From contig CALRQJ020000001.1 of the NCBI GenBank assembly GCA_943370285.1, positions 62,001 to 126,000 of the forward strand: a stretch of 64,000 bases of DNA, in the 5' to 3' direction. The stretch is from CALRQJ02 sp943370285. GTDB lineage: Bacteria > Bacteroidota > Bacteroidia > Chitinophagales > Chitinophagaceae. The position numbers and the translations under genes are program-made. The notes under the pieces are model-generated. The model saw only the letters and a program-made list of their open reading frames with translations, was not told the DNA's origin and searched no databases. The first letter of the stretch is position 1; every line of letters starts with the position of its first letter. This document shows positions 1-7,888 of this stretch, piece by piece.

Positions 1-284
1 TTGGTAAATGTTTTACCACTGTTTAATTTAACGCCATAAGGATAGTTAGAGTTAATTGTACCGCCAGTATTAATGGTAAAATCACCAACAGTTACGTCGG
101 CATGTGAGATATTAACGGTTGCTGCAATAATAACATCTGCACCAGTAGTTGGTACTACACCACCTTGCCAAGTGGCAGGAGTGTTCCAATTACCATTATT
201 GATTGCAGTAAATTGTGCTGATAATTTTTGGATAACAAATAAGCTAAATAAAGTACATAGCAGCACTTTAGAAAAATGTCTCAT
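1..284 (-). CDS. Secreted surface protein, N-terminal part (cut by window edge)
   Basis: An open frame reads leftward from an ATG at 284 and runs off the window, so only the first 94 residues are visible. It begins with a clear signal peptide ending near residue 23 (hydrophobic core, then LSAQ). The mature part carries NGNWNTPATWQGGVVP, a motif common at the start of large secreted Bacteroidota surface proteins whose beta-helical or repeat regions follow. Inference: an exported, possibly type IX-secreted, cell-surface protein. Its C-terminus, which would decide the secretion route, is outside the window. A shorter open frame on the other strand over the same bases is a shadow. Confidence 0.7.
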   Translation of the reverse strand, partial: MRHFSKVLLCTLFSLFVIQKLSAQFTAINNGNWNTPATWQGGVVPTTGADVIIAATVNISHADVTVGDFTINTGGTINSNYPYGVKLNSGKTFT

Positions 285-385
285 AAACGTAGTTTTAGTA
301 ATTGGCTGAATTTCAGTTATAAAATTACTTGTGAGATTAAGGAAACAATAAAAACTGGGACGAAATGCAACAATTTGTATATAAT

Positions 386-2518
386 CTACAAAACAGTTGT
401 GTTGCAATGGAATGTAATGGTAAAACAGGCCCCATTATTGGTTGCGTAAGTCAGTGTTCCACCGATTTGTTCGGTGAATAACTGTACCAATTTTAAACCC
501 AAACTTTGATAGCGGTTGGGCAGTTGACCATTGGGCAAACCAGGGCCATTATCGGCTACTAAAAGTTGAAAGGTATCAGGGGCGGTTGCAGTAATTTGAA
601 CCCGAATATGTGGCGTTGCCACTTGTTGAAAGGCATACTTAAAACCATTCGTTACCAACTCGTTTACAATCATGCCTAGCGGAATAGCAGTTTCAATATT
701 GGTAGATAGTTTTGTGTCATCTGTTATAGCATAAGAAAGATTGGGTAAAAAAGGCTTGTATTGTTGTGCCAATACCTGCACAATATCTTCTAAATAATCT
801 TTCAGCACTACTTCACTGATGTTTTGAGATTGGTATAGTTTTTCATGCACAATGGCAATTGATTGTAACCGATTTTCACAGCTATTCAGTGCATCTATAG
901 CCAATTGATCATGTAAGTTTCTTGCTTGCATCCTTAACATGGCTACAATTACCTGCAAATTATTTTTAACCCGATGGTGCACTTCTTTCATCAGCACTTT
1001 TAAATCATCTGCCTGCTTAGAAATTTTTGCATTGGCCACTTTTTGGTTGCGATAATTACGGTAAAAACTGATTCCAAAAATGATGAGTACAGTTAAACTT
1101 ATCATCATTAACCACCTTGCAATTCTTTCATTCTTGCTGTTCTCTATCATTAATGCATTCTTGCTGTTAAGCGTTTTATTTAACAGCAATTCTTTATCCA
1201 ATTCATTCTTTTTTAATGCATTCTCTCGTTCCAACCCTTCCTTCAGCAACAAAGATTGGTTAATTTCTATATCTTTTAAATCATTTTCACGTTGCAAGGC
1301 TTCGTTCAATAAATGTTCTTGAAACAATTTATCAGACTTAAACTTATTTTCTTTGTCTAAGAATGCGATTTGTTGTTCTTTCTTTTCAGATTCATATTTC
1401 TTTAATAAATCTGCTGAATGCTTGGCTATTTCTGTATTATAGGTACTGTCTTTAAGGGTTGCAATTTTTTCTAGCGTTACAAAAGCCTTTGCTGTATCGC
1501 CCAATGCCATATATACAGATAAATAGTGTTTATAAACTTGGCTCACATTTTCCAGGTTTTTTTCATTTTTGGCAAGTTGGAGTAATAAGTCTGCAACAGT
1601 TAAAGCTTCTTTATAATACTTTCTATCAAAATTGATATTGAATTTAAGTTGGTTGATAAAGAATTGATAAATAACATCGTTAGCGCCTTTGCTGATAGCT
1701 AGGGTTTTATTGACATAATCATCAGCCTTTTCATAGTCTTTCGTTTTAAGGTAAATCTCAGCCAAATTATACAATGCAATTCGTTGCCCGGAAAGGCTAT
1801 TAGCTTGCTTGTACGTATTATAACTTAATTGGTAGTAAGTAATAGCTTGGGGATAATCAGCTGCTGTAAAAGCATAGCGAGCCAAATAAGCATAGGCACG
1901 GGCTAGGTCATCTGTAGATTGATTGGCTTCGAAAAATGCTTTCGCCTTCAACGCATACTTTTTGGCCTCTACTAAATTTTTTTGCTTGGAGAAAATGATG
2001 GAAATCGTCATCCAACATTGGCCTATCCCCTTTTGGTATTGCTCAGATAATTCTAATGCTTTAAAAGCATATTTTTCAGCATTGGCATAATCTGGCAAGT
2101 AAGTGTATAAATCAGCCAACGCTGTATAGGTGTACACATGGGTGATGAATAAGGAAGCATCTGATTGTAGTACTTTGTTCCCCTCAAAAATGGCTATGGC
2201 TTTTTTCAAGCCTTCAATACCTTCGGGGTGCTGTCCCATATCTCTAGTAGCATACGCTAGTGCAATTGTTCCTTTAAATATTCCCTTCGGGAAGTTGATT
2301 TTTTCGGAAAGCTGAATACCCAATGCAGCATATTTTTTAGCATTGGCATAATCAAGCTTCTCGGTTCTGCATTTGTTAGAGAGTAAAATACAACTGTTTA
2401 CCTTGGTGGTATCTTCTTTCATTACAACCACCGCCTTCATCAAACTATCTGTAGACACTACTTGCCCAAACAGGCATAGCGGCAAACAAAACAGTAGGAA
2501 TAATAGGCAGGCTTTCAT
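386..2518 (-). CDS. TPR-repeat sensor histidine kinase (HisKA_2 type)
   Basis: A 710-residue two-component sensor. Order: signal peptide (residues 1-19), periplasmic tetratricopeptide repeats (about 40-400), a charged coiled coil (about 385-465), one membrane helix (about 468-488), a HisKA_2 dimerisation domain with the phospho-acceptor motif EVHHRVKNNLQV (about 515-525), and a C-terminal HATPase_c domain with N box NELVTNGFKYAF, G1 box VADNGPGLP and SLGLKLVQ. All catalytic motifs are intact. It lies 94 bases downstream of a LytTR response regulator on the same strand, so the two very probably form one sensory system. TPR-HisKA_2 kinases paired with LytTR regulators are frequent in Bacteroidota; the stimulus is unknown. 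Confidence 0.92.
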   Translation of the reverse strand: MKACLLFLLFCLPLCLFGQVVSTDSLMKAVVVMKEDTTKVNSCILLSNKCRTEKLDYANAKKYAALGIQLSEKINFPKGIFKGTIALAYATRDMGQHPEGIEGLKKAIAIFEGNKVLQSDASLFITHVYTYTALADLYTYLPDYANAEKYAFKALELSEQYQKGIGQCWMTISIIFSKQKNLVEAKKYALKAKAFFEANQSTDDLARAYAYLARYAFTAADYPQAITYYQLSYNTYKQANSLSGQRIALYNLAEIYLKTKDYEKADDYVNKTLAISKGANDVIYQFFINQLKFNINFDRKYYKEALTVADLLLQLAKNEKNLENVSQVYKHYLSVYMALGDTAKAFVTLEKIATLKDSTYNTEIAKHSADLLKKYESEKKEQQIAFLDKENKFKSDKLFQEHLLNEALQRENDLKDIEINQSLLLKEGLERENALKKNELDKELLLNKTLNSKNALMIENSKNERIARWLMMISLTVLIIFGISFYRNYRNQKVANAKISKQADDLKVLMKEVHHRVKNNLQVIVAMLRMQARNLHDQLAIDALNSCENRLQSIAIVHEKLYQSQNISEVVLKDYLEDIVQVLAQQYKPFLPNLSYAITDDTKLSTNIETAIPLGMIVNELVTNGFKYAFQQVATPHIRVQITATAPDTFQLLVADNGPGLPNGQLPNRYQSLGLKLVQLFTEQIGGTLTYATNNGACFTITFHCNTTVL

Positions 2519-2612
2519 ATAGAAGCAACGTTTATCAATAGAGGTTTAAAACAATTATTTAATTTTAGGATGACCAATAATTTGGGACAAACTGCAGGAA
2601 TTTATATACCAA

Positions 2613-3365
2613 CTACCTTTTCAGCCTTTCTAATACATCTACATATTCTGTTCTACTAATGGGAACTTTTTGTCCCTTAATAACCGCATGATCTGCATTA
2701 AATGCCTCTACAAATGAAAGATTGATGATATAACACTTGTGCGATTTGGCAAAAAGATGCTGTGGCAAATGTTCCATCAATTTTTTAAGGGAGCAGCGGA
2801 GTAAATATTTTTTTTCTGCTGTTATCACTTGTACATAATTTTTATCTGACTCGAACCATAGAATTTTCGACAACGGAATTTTGATGAAATGATAATTTTC
2901 TTTCAGCAACAAATGTTCGTGTATGATAAAATCGCTATGGTTTGAGGTAGGCGCCGCTTCTATTGTTGTATCCGCCGCATTGGTTTTGCCGGCATAATTG
3001 AATAAGGCAATTTCTATGTTTGCTAATAATAGTGTTTTATTATAGGGCTTCAACAAAAACCCTGCAGGCTTTGTATGCTTTACACTTTCTACAGTGGCGG
3101 CATCAGAATAAGATGTAATATAAATGAACGGGATATGATAGTGCTGATTTATATGGTGTGCAATATCAATACCCGATATAGATTGATTCAAATTAATATC
3201 CAATAAAACAAGGTCGATTGCTGCTGATTGCAAAATCTTGGTAGCTTGACTAAAATCCCTGGCCCTGTACACCTGCTCATAGCCTACCTCTTCCAAGATT
3301 TCTCGTAAATCTTGCGCAATGAGAACTTCGTCCTCTATAATTAATATGGAGAAAGCTTGTTGCAA
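2613..3365 (-). CDS. LytTR-family response regulator
   Basis: A receiver domain (SILIIEDEVLIAQDL; phospho-acceptor Asp in LVLLDINL; conserved Lys in GFLLKPYN) is followed by a C-terminal LytTR DNA-binding domain (KILWFESDKNYVQV, LLRCSLKKL, ISRTEYVDVLE). No ATG is available in frame. The longest reading begins with a TTG at 3440 and would add 25 mostly hydrophobic residues ahead of the receiver fold, which is unusual for a cytoplasmic regulator. A TTG at 3365, giving a protein that starts directly with QQAFSILIIEDE, fits the family better and is used here. It is the likely partner of the TPR kinase just downstream. Confidence 0.85.
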   Translation of the reverse strand: MQQAFSILIIEDEVLIAQDLREILEEVGYEQVYRARDFSQATKILQSAAIDLVLLDINLNQSISGIDIAHHINQHYHIPFIYITSYSDAATVESVKHTKPAGFLLKPYNKTLLLANIEIALFNYAGKTNAADTTIEAAPTSNHSDFIIHEHLLLKENYHFIKIPLSKILWFESDKNYVQVITAEKKYLLRCSLKKLMEHLPQHLFAKSHKCYIINLSFVEAFNADHAVIKGQKVPISRTEYVDVLERLKR

Positions 3366-3440
3366 AAAGCAGTTTTTATTGGTTGAGCCCAAAATAATAC
3401 ATAAGCCAATTAGTGCCAACTTTAAACTTAAAAATGTCAA

Positions 3441-3880
3441 AAATTGAAAGCATTATACCTAAAAAATAACATGGAGATGACATGGGCGGCGGACTGTTTT
3501 AACCACGGGGCCACAATAAAGTTTCAAGTTTAAGGTTTAAAGTTTCAGGTTTTGCCGTGGACCGTCGTACGTAGACTATTTTACCGCAGAGTAGATGGAG
3601 TTTTAGAGGTTTCGCAGAGATGGTTCAAATATTCTAAACCGTGTACTTCCTTATCCCTAATTACCAATTCCAAATTCCCTTCCTCCATGGACTATGGACC
3701 GTCGTCTGTGGACTGGTTAACCACAGAGGTCACTGAGGTTTTTCACAGAGGGCACAATGTTCTTTATAGTATCAGGTTCCAAGTTCCAGGTTTCATGTTT
3801 CAGGTTTTACTTTGGACTGTTGACCGTCGTCCGTGGATTGAATGAAATGCTGCTCATCACCACAGTAATTCTAAAGCCTA
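3441..3880. repeat. Cluster of short dispersed repeats, no gene
   Basis: No convincing gene is present. The stretch is a patchwork of short recurring phrases. The phrase GGACCGTCGTNCGTGGAC, exact or nearly so, occurs near 3558, 3697 and 3821. Variants of GTTTCAAGTTCCAGGTTT occur near 3521-3552 and 3776-3810. CCACAGAGGTCACTGAGG occurs near 3722, with related cgcagag words near 3588 and 3614. Two overlapping plus-strand open frames (3552-3845 and 3757-3972) arise from these phrases and read as repeats, not as protein. Such word clusters are known as intergenic repeats in Bacteroidota; their role is not established. Confidence 0.6.
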
Positions 3881-3892
3881 ATCAAGGCGTTT

Positions 3893-3932
3893 CCGGAAAC
3901 AGGGCTGTATATCTGTTTCCGGTGTCTTTTTT
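3893..3932 (+). terminator. Hairpin with T-tract, no upstream gene on this strand
   Basis: CCGGAAACAG (3893-3902) pairs perfectly with CTGTTTCCGG (3913-3922) around a 10-base loop. A run of seven T follows at 3926-3932. This is a textbook intrinsic terminator reading rightward, yet no recognisable plus-strand gene lies upstream, so it may end an unrecognised small RNA or be a relic. Confidence 0.6.
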
Positions 3933-3934
3933 TG

Positions 3935-3962
3935 GTCCTTTTTTGGACAAGCAAAAAAGGAC
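3935..3962. repeat. Second inverted repeat beside the terminator
   Basis: GTCCTTTTTT (3935-3944) is the exact reverse complement of AAAAAAGGAC (3953-3962), separated by 8 bases. It directly follows the preceding hairpin. It could be a second terminator or the end of a mobile remnant; nothing else identifies it. Confidence 0.5.
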
Positions 3963-4017
3963 GTACCTATAACCAAACTATATTGGCAACTGAAATCTGG
4001 TAGGAAAACTCAAACAC

Positions 4018-4437
4018 GGACCTTTTAACTCCCAATTGAGAGTTCGGAACCTCGAACTTGGACCTTTTAACTCCCAATTCGGAGTTCAGAAACTCAAAGT
4101 CGGACCTTTTAACTCCCAGTTCGGAGTTCAGAACCTCCAACTCGGACCTTTTAGGTACTAATTGGAAGGTAAAAGCCTCTAACTCGAACCTTTTAGGTAC
4201 TAATTGCAAGGTAAAAGCCTCCAATTCGAACCTTTTAGGTACTAATTGGAAGGTAAAAGCCTCCAACTTGAACCTTTTAGGTACTAATTGCAAGGTAAAA
4301 GCCTCCAATTCGGACCTGTTAGGTACTAATTGGAAGGTAAAAGCCTCTAATTCGAACCTTTTAGGTACTAATTAGAAGGTAAAAGCCTCCAACTCGAACC
4401 TTTTAGCTCCAAACTAGGAGTTAAAAGCGACATGATG
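4018..4437. repeat. 42-bp tandem repeat array, ten units with palindromic cores
   Basis: Ten units start at 4018, 4060, 4102, 4144, 4186, 4228, 4270, 4312, 4354 and 4396, an exact 42-base period. Each has a 28-base core centred on AATT (or a variant) plus a 14-base spacer like CCTCCAACTCGAAC. Units 1-3 keep an inner dyad ACTCCC/GGAGT. Units 4-9 keep the outer dyad CTTTTA/TAAAAG but carry GGTACT and GGAAGG inside. Unit 10 keeps both dyads. Units 4-8 alternate TTGGAAGG and TTGCAAGG, a hint of growth by 84-base steps. Because 42 is a multiple of three, one frame on each strand is open through most of the array; neither has a signal of translation. Confidence 0.9.
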
Positions 4438-4573
4438 CCTCTAGGTGCTTACTGCCTACTTCTGGTAAAAACATAGGCCAAAAACGTATTGGCGCTACGA
4501 CAATACAAAAATCATAATACTAAGATGTTGATTACCAATACGATAAATTTTATATAGGTATTGATGTGATGCG

Positions 4574-4581
4574 TATATTTG
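4574..4581 (+). promoter_or_regulatory. -7 element (TATATTTG)
   Basis: TATATTTG matches the Bacteroidota -7 consensus TAnnTTTG and lies 43 bases before the ATG at 4625. No clear TTG -33 element stands 19-21 bases upstream, so this is a moderate call. Confidence 0.4.
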
Positions 4582-4624
4582 AATGTTACATGAAACTTTT
4601 ATTTAACCGTTTAAAATAACAATT

Positions 4625-5020
4625 ATGAAAAAGACAGTTTTGTGTTTATGTTTTGTTTGTGCATCCATTTTAGCAACAGCACAAGGGGGTGCAAATAGGG
4701 AACCAGCTGGTGTGAACAGATCACCTGCTGGAGCAAAAAGTGGTCGTGAAGGAGGCAATGGGGGTAGCAATCGAGATGGTAAAGAAAAAACTAAAGAAAA
4801 AGATGGCAAAAAAAGTGTTTCAGACGGAGCCAAAGCAACCGCTAAAGACATCAAGGCAGCAAACTCTTTGGATGGGAAAGGAAGAAATATGACAGAAACT
4901 CAAAGAAGTGAAGCAGCAAGACAATTAGGTAACGAGCAAGCAAGAGCTGCTGCTAATGGAAAAAAAGCAGACGCTAAATTTTTTGAGAAAGAAAAAGACA
5001 AATTAAAAGGGAAACACTAA
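4625..5020 (+). CDS. Small charged secreted protein, function unknown
   Basis: 131 residues. A signal peptide (MKKTVLCLCFVCASILATAQ) is followed by a Gly/Asn-rich segment with a repeated REPAGVNRSPAGAKSG pattern. The rest is very Lys-, Glu- and Ala-rich and probably helical or disordered (residues 50-131). I recognise no domain. Amino-acid use and the clear signal peptide argue for a real exported protein. It stands alone between the 42-bp repeat array and an accessory stretch. A minus-strand frame over the same bases is a shadow. Confidence 0.65.
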   Translation: MKKTVLCLCFVCASILATAQGGANREPAGVNRSPAGAKSGREGGNGGSNRDGKEKTKEKDGKKSVSDGAKATAKDIKAANSLDGKGRNMTETQRSEAARQLGNEQARAAANGKKADAKFFEKEKDKLKGKH

Positions 5021-5337
5021 CATTTAGACGTATTAAATTTATTAGTAGTTATATATTCTAACAAGAACTTAGTGTTATCATTTCAGTTAATATCTTGAAA
5101 GAAGTCTAATTAGAGCTGCATGTAACAAGAGGTTTGGCAATATTGGGGGTTGACGAAATAAACCTCAACTTTTGTACTACTATTTGTCTCGTCGTCCTGA
5201 AATAGGTTGAATACAAATCATCTATTAAAAATCTATAAATTTGACTAAGGTTTTCAAGTAGAGGTAATTATATTTCCCCACTTAGGTAAGTCCATAAAGT
5301 AATAGGTTATTCATCGAACCATTAAAAAAGTTGAGTA
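5021..5337. other. Intergenic stretch, cassette-like remnant
   Basis: No gene, hairpin or RNA is apparent. The part around 5120-5215 (ctgcatgtaacaagaggtttggc, then gggttgacgaaataaacctc, then cgtcgtcctgaaataggttg) resembles gene-free linkers that I recall beside small mobile genes in Bacteroidota genomes. That resemblance is from memory and untested. Confidence 0.35.
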
Positions 5338-5730
5338 TTGACATATAAAACATTGGGGATTGGTTTAATAATTTTCTGCCTCTTCATCCTTTACTTTATT
5401 CTAAAGCCATCAAAAGGTTTAGACAGATCTTTTTTGGAAAATTCGATAGATAGCATTGCAGTAGTTCACAATCAAAAAGTGGTTATTATTACATCTGCGA
5501 CTGAAATTAAAGCTATCATTAACACGATGGAGAAAGCAGAAAAAATATATAACATGGATAGAGAGAATATAAACCGAGACTTTTTCGATATCATTTTATA
5601 TTCTAAAGATCAAACCTTGCAGTTCAGACTTAATCTTAATGCCTATCATGGTAAGGTAATAAATGCAAATGACTTCTTTTATCATGGAGACAGTCTCTAC
5701 AAAAAGATTCAATATCTACCTTTTAAATAA
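5338..5730 (+). CDS. Single-pass membrane protein, function unknown
   Basis: 130 residues with one N-terminal membrane helix (about residues 7-23, GIGLIIFCLFILYFILK), then a soluble domain of about 105 residues with alternating strands and helices. I recognise no family. The only starts are TTG codons (5338, or 5353 at residue 6); no in-frame ATG precedes the helix. The topology suggests a membrane anchor with the C-terminal domain outside the cytoplasm. It is isolated, with cassette-like non-coding DNA on both sides, and belongs to the accessory patch. Confidence 0.55.
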   Translation: MTYKTLGIGLIIFCLFILYFILKPSKGLDRSFLENSIDSIAVVHNQKVVIITSATEIKAIINTMEKAEKIYNMDRENINRDFFDIILYSKDQTLQFRLNLNAYHGKVINANDFFYHGDSLYKKIQYLPFK

Positions 5731-5948
5731 ACTACTTCCAATATATTATTTAGCGTTATTGGGACATGATGATGTTAGCTTCTGCTGTAGTTCTTTATCG
5801 GCTTTGATTTCAGCCCAGCGTTAATCATTCGGCTTTAGTTCTTATCTTCAACTTTTAAATAATATTGGGCTTCTGTTGTCGGCGGACGGAATGCTAGTCC
5901 CTCAACAACGCCAAGCAATTGACGTTGGCTGCAAACTATATAGACCTT

Positions 5949-6803
5949 ATGATATCGCTAAAGACAAGTATCGAACTAATTTCTGTAATTGATAAGTATT
6001 TACCCAAAGTTATTGACAGAATATTTGTTGTCTTTGACATTGAACACTTGATTCATCCAACATTGGGTAAATTTTCCAAAGATGACAAGGTTAATATTTT
6101 ACTTAAAACATTAAAGATTCCACCATCAAAAGGTCCATTTACTGAATCATTTCAACTTGACCTGCTTCAATATATGATCGACCATTTTTATCGATATGAA
6201 GACGAGAGGGGCAGTACTAACTACGTATCCTATGACCCAAATTTTGGTACTGTTAATAGTGAAAATCTATTCTGTTATAAATATTTAGCTTTAGCTAATT
6301 CATTAAAACGTGACGGTTACATAATCAAAGAGAGGTCTATAAAAAAAATGCTGCCTAACGAGATAGAGGAGGCTAAGACAGAAAGTGAGTTATTTACTCT
6401 TTTAAATAAATTCAATTTATCAACAACAAAAGGTCATTTAGAACAGGCCATCAGAAATCATTCACAAGGAAATTGGGCTGGTGCAAACGGTCAATTTCGA
6501 CCATTTGTAGAATCACTACTTATTGACATTTGTAAGTTTCTCTTGCCGAATAACAAATGTGAAAGTGCAAATACTGCAATAAATCTTTTAAGTAAAACAG
6601 TTACTCCTCCATTTTTGAGGAGTGACCTAAATGAAGTTGAGAATCCCAACTGTAACAAACCATTTATCGAAGGATTTTGGAAAAGACTGCATCCTGAAGG
6701 TACCCATCCAGGCTTATCAGACGAAGAAGATTCTACATTTCGATATCACATAACAATTGTTGTTGCATATTATCTATTAAAACGCCTTTCAAACATTACT
6801 TAG
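5949..6803 (+). CDS. Abi-C/HEPN-like protein, putative defence gene
   Basis: 284 residues from the ATG at 5949; an upstream TTG (5919) in the same frame is less likely. The C-terminal half carries HSQGNWAGANGQFRPFVESL, then FWKRLHPEGTHPGLSDEED followed by a hydrophobic helix (TIVVAYYLLKRL). The pattern of a helix-rich region, a His-Pro-Gly-Leu-Ser-Asp-Glu-Glu-Asp motif and a closing hydrophobic helix resembles the C-terminal domain of abortive-infection and HEPN-like proteins. I recognise this by pattern only, so the family call is tentative. The N-terminal 150 residues match nothing I know. It sits alone among other accessory genes, consistent with a stand-alone defence or stress gene. Confidence 0.5.
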   Translation: MISLKTSIELISVIDKYLPKVIDRIFVVFDIEHLIHPTLGKFSKDDKVNILLKTLKIPPSKGPFTESFQLDLLQYMIDHFYRYEDERGSTNYVSYDPNFGTVNSENLFCYKYLALANSLKRDGYIIKERSIKKMLPNEIEEAKTESELFTLLNKFNLSTTKGHLEQAIRNHSQGNWAGANGQFRPFVESLLIDICKFLLPNNKCESANTAINLLSKTVTPPFLRSDLNEVENPNCNKPFIEGFWKRLHPEGTHPGLSDEEDSTFRYHITIVVAYYLLKRLSNIT

Positions 6804-6991
6804 TCTTCAGCCAAAATGGGTATTGGTGCAAGTTGGGGTGGACGCCGTAACTTCGGGTGTTTACCAACCCAATTACATAAACTAAGAATACCAAGCAGTA
6901 TAAACAACTCACCATTGTTACATTGCGATAAGATAAGTATGTAATTATTGGCGATAAATTTCAATTTTGTCTCAAAATCTTAATTGATAAT

Positions 6992-7369
6992 ATGAAAAGA
7001 TCCAATAACCCATTTTTTGTTTTAATTGTAATATGTTTATCATCCTGCCTTTGGAATGACACAGCTATTACTGAAGATTTGGGCGATAATTATTTTTATT
7101 TAGGCGCCGCAAATGAATCTCAAATTCTATTGGGAGACGAAAAGAAAAACATAGGAATAACCATTGTCCCTCAAGAAGTAATTGCATTCAATTTTGACAA
7201 TCGATTTATAATCGCAAAGAGTGTAGCTAAAATTAATAATATCAATGTGCACAAATTCTGGGTCGTAGACAAAAAACGTAAAGATTCGATAGTGTCATTA
7301 GATTCGATTTCCTTTAATAAAAAGATTGAGAATCTTGGACTAAAAATAAGGTTGAAACCGAGAAAGTAA
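6992..7369 (+). CDS. Small lipoprotein, function unknown
   Basis: 125 residues. An N-terminal signal with lipobox LSSC (Cys at about residue 19) predicts an outer-membrane or inner-membrane lipoprotein. The mature part begins with ITEDLGDNYFYLG and continues as mostly beta structure with a basic tail (KIRLKPRK). The opening and length are reminiscent of DUF3997-type lipoproteins, a weak resemblance only. The ATG at 6992 is the only sensible start. It ends 16 bases before the copied permease 3' segment. Confidence 0.55.
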   Translation: MKRSNNPFFVLIVICLSSCLWNDTAITEDLGDNYFYLGAANESQILLGDEKKNIGITIVPQEVIAFNFDNRFIIAKSVAKINNINVHKFWVVDKKRKDSIVSLDSISFNKKIENLGLKIRLKPRK

Positions 7370-7384
7370 TCTCTTTGAAGCTGA

Positions 7385-7674
7385 GTTCTTCTTGCCAGGC
7401 CAAGCAGTGCATCAACTAAGGGACATTGCGTAGTAAACAATGCCTCAAAATTTCATCCCAACCATTACTGCATTCTAACCCGAGGATCGATAAGCCCGTA
7501 CAGGATATCCGCCAATAGATTTATGAGTTTAAAAAAAGCTGCGGTAACCAATACACTTCCCATCACCACCGGAAAATCTAATTTCTCTAAGGCCTCAACG
7601 GTAACTTTTCCAATACCTTTCCAGCCAAAAATATATGCTACAAAAAATGCTCCTGCCAATAATTCGGCAAACTA
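7385..7674. repeat. Extra copy of the permease gene 3' end and downstream DNA
   Basis: This stretch matches 8465-8757 in the same orientation. From about 7470 to 7674 the two are close to 92% identical by eye (about 17 differences in about 205 bases). From 7385 to 7470 the match is weaker but visible (aagggac and aacaatgcc in both). The match stops sharply after aattcggcaaac. Confidence 0.85.
7465..7674 (-). pseudogene. DppB-type permease, 3' fragment
   Basis: It encodes the last about 69 residues of an ABC permease of the DppB/OppB family, from FAELLAGAFF to LIDPRVRMQ and the same stop. Compared with the intact gene at 8538-9584, only three residues differ in the overlap (Ala for Glu, Glu for Asp, Lys for Ile). 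An in-frame TAG stands immediately before the homologous part and no membrane-spanning N-terminal region exists, so it cannot make a permease. The fragment is either a displaced 3' end left by an insertion or a partial duplication. Confidence 0.85.
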
Positions 7675-7738
7675 GGCAGCAATTTAACAACAGAAAAAAC
7701 TACGTACTTTAAAGGTTGAATTTGTAACTTTACAAAAT

Positions 7739-7888
7739 ATGAAACGGGAAAACACATCTAAAAAGACAATTTTAAAATCAGTTACCAAAATGGTGAACGA
7801 TAAGGAATTGGTGCGTTCATATATTAAAGGGAAAACGCAGATACAAACGCTAACCAAAAAGGGCATTAAGTTTGTAAAACCATTATAA
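7739..7888 (+). CDS. Small basic protein preceding the DUF6169 gene
   Basis: A 49-residue protein from an ATG at 7739: strongly basic, with KSVTKMVNDKELVRSYIKGK and a C-terminal end KGIKFVKPL. I recall similar small proteins directly upstream of DUF6169 genes in other Bacteroidota; this pairing is from memory. The stop at 7886-7888 abuts or overlaps the DUF6169 reading frame, suggesting translational coupling. It is too short for standard gene calling. Function unknown; an antitoxin-like or adaptor role would be speculation. Confidence 0.55.
   Translation: MKRENTSKKTILKSVTKMVNDKELVRSYIKGKTQIQTLTKKGIKFVKPL

Noticed and set aside
3552..3972. Two plus-strand open frames in the repeat cluster
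   Set aside because: They are made of the intergenic repeat words, with protein sequences resembling no family.
4058..4375. Open frame of 105 residues with a repeated 14-residue unit, plus a similar frame on the other strand (3967-4308)
   Set aside because: Both frames are open only because the 42-base repeat length is a multiple of three and the unit lacks stops in that phase. Unit differences change residues on both strands, and no start region or signal peptide is seen.
4018..4437. CRISPR array
   Set aside because: The units are contiguous 42-base repeats with no variable spacers, and no cas genes are present.
5119..5948. Integron attC-like sites around the linkers
   Set aside because: Only short GCCAA/TTGGC pairings are found near 5911-5930; no paired R and L boxes with the right spacing, and no integrase.
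7171..7440. Minus-strand open frame opposite the lipoprotein
   Set aside because: Shadow of the lipoprotein gene, which has a clear signal peptide and lipobox.
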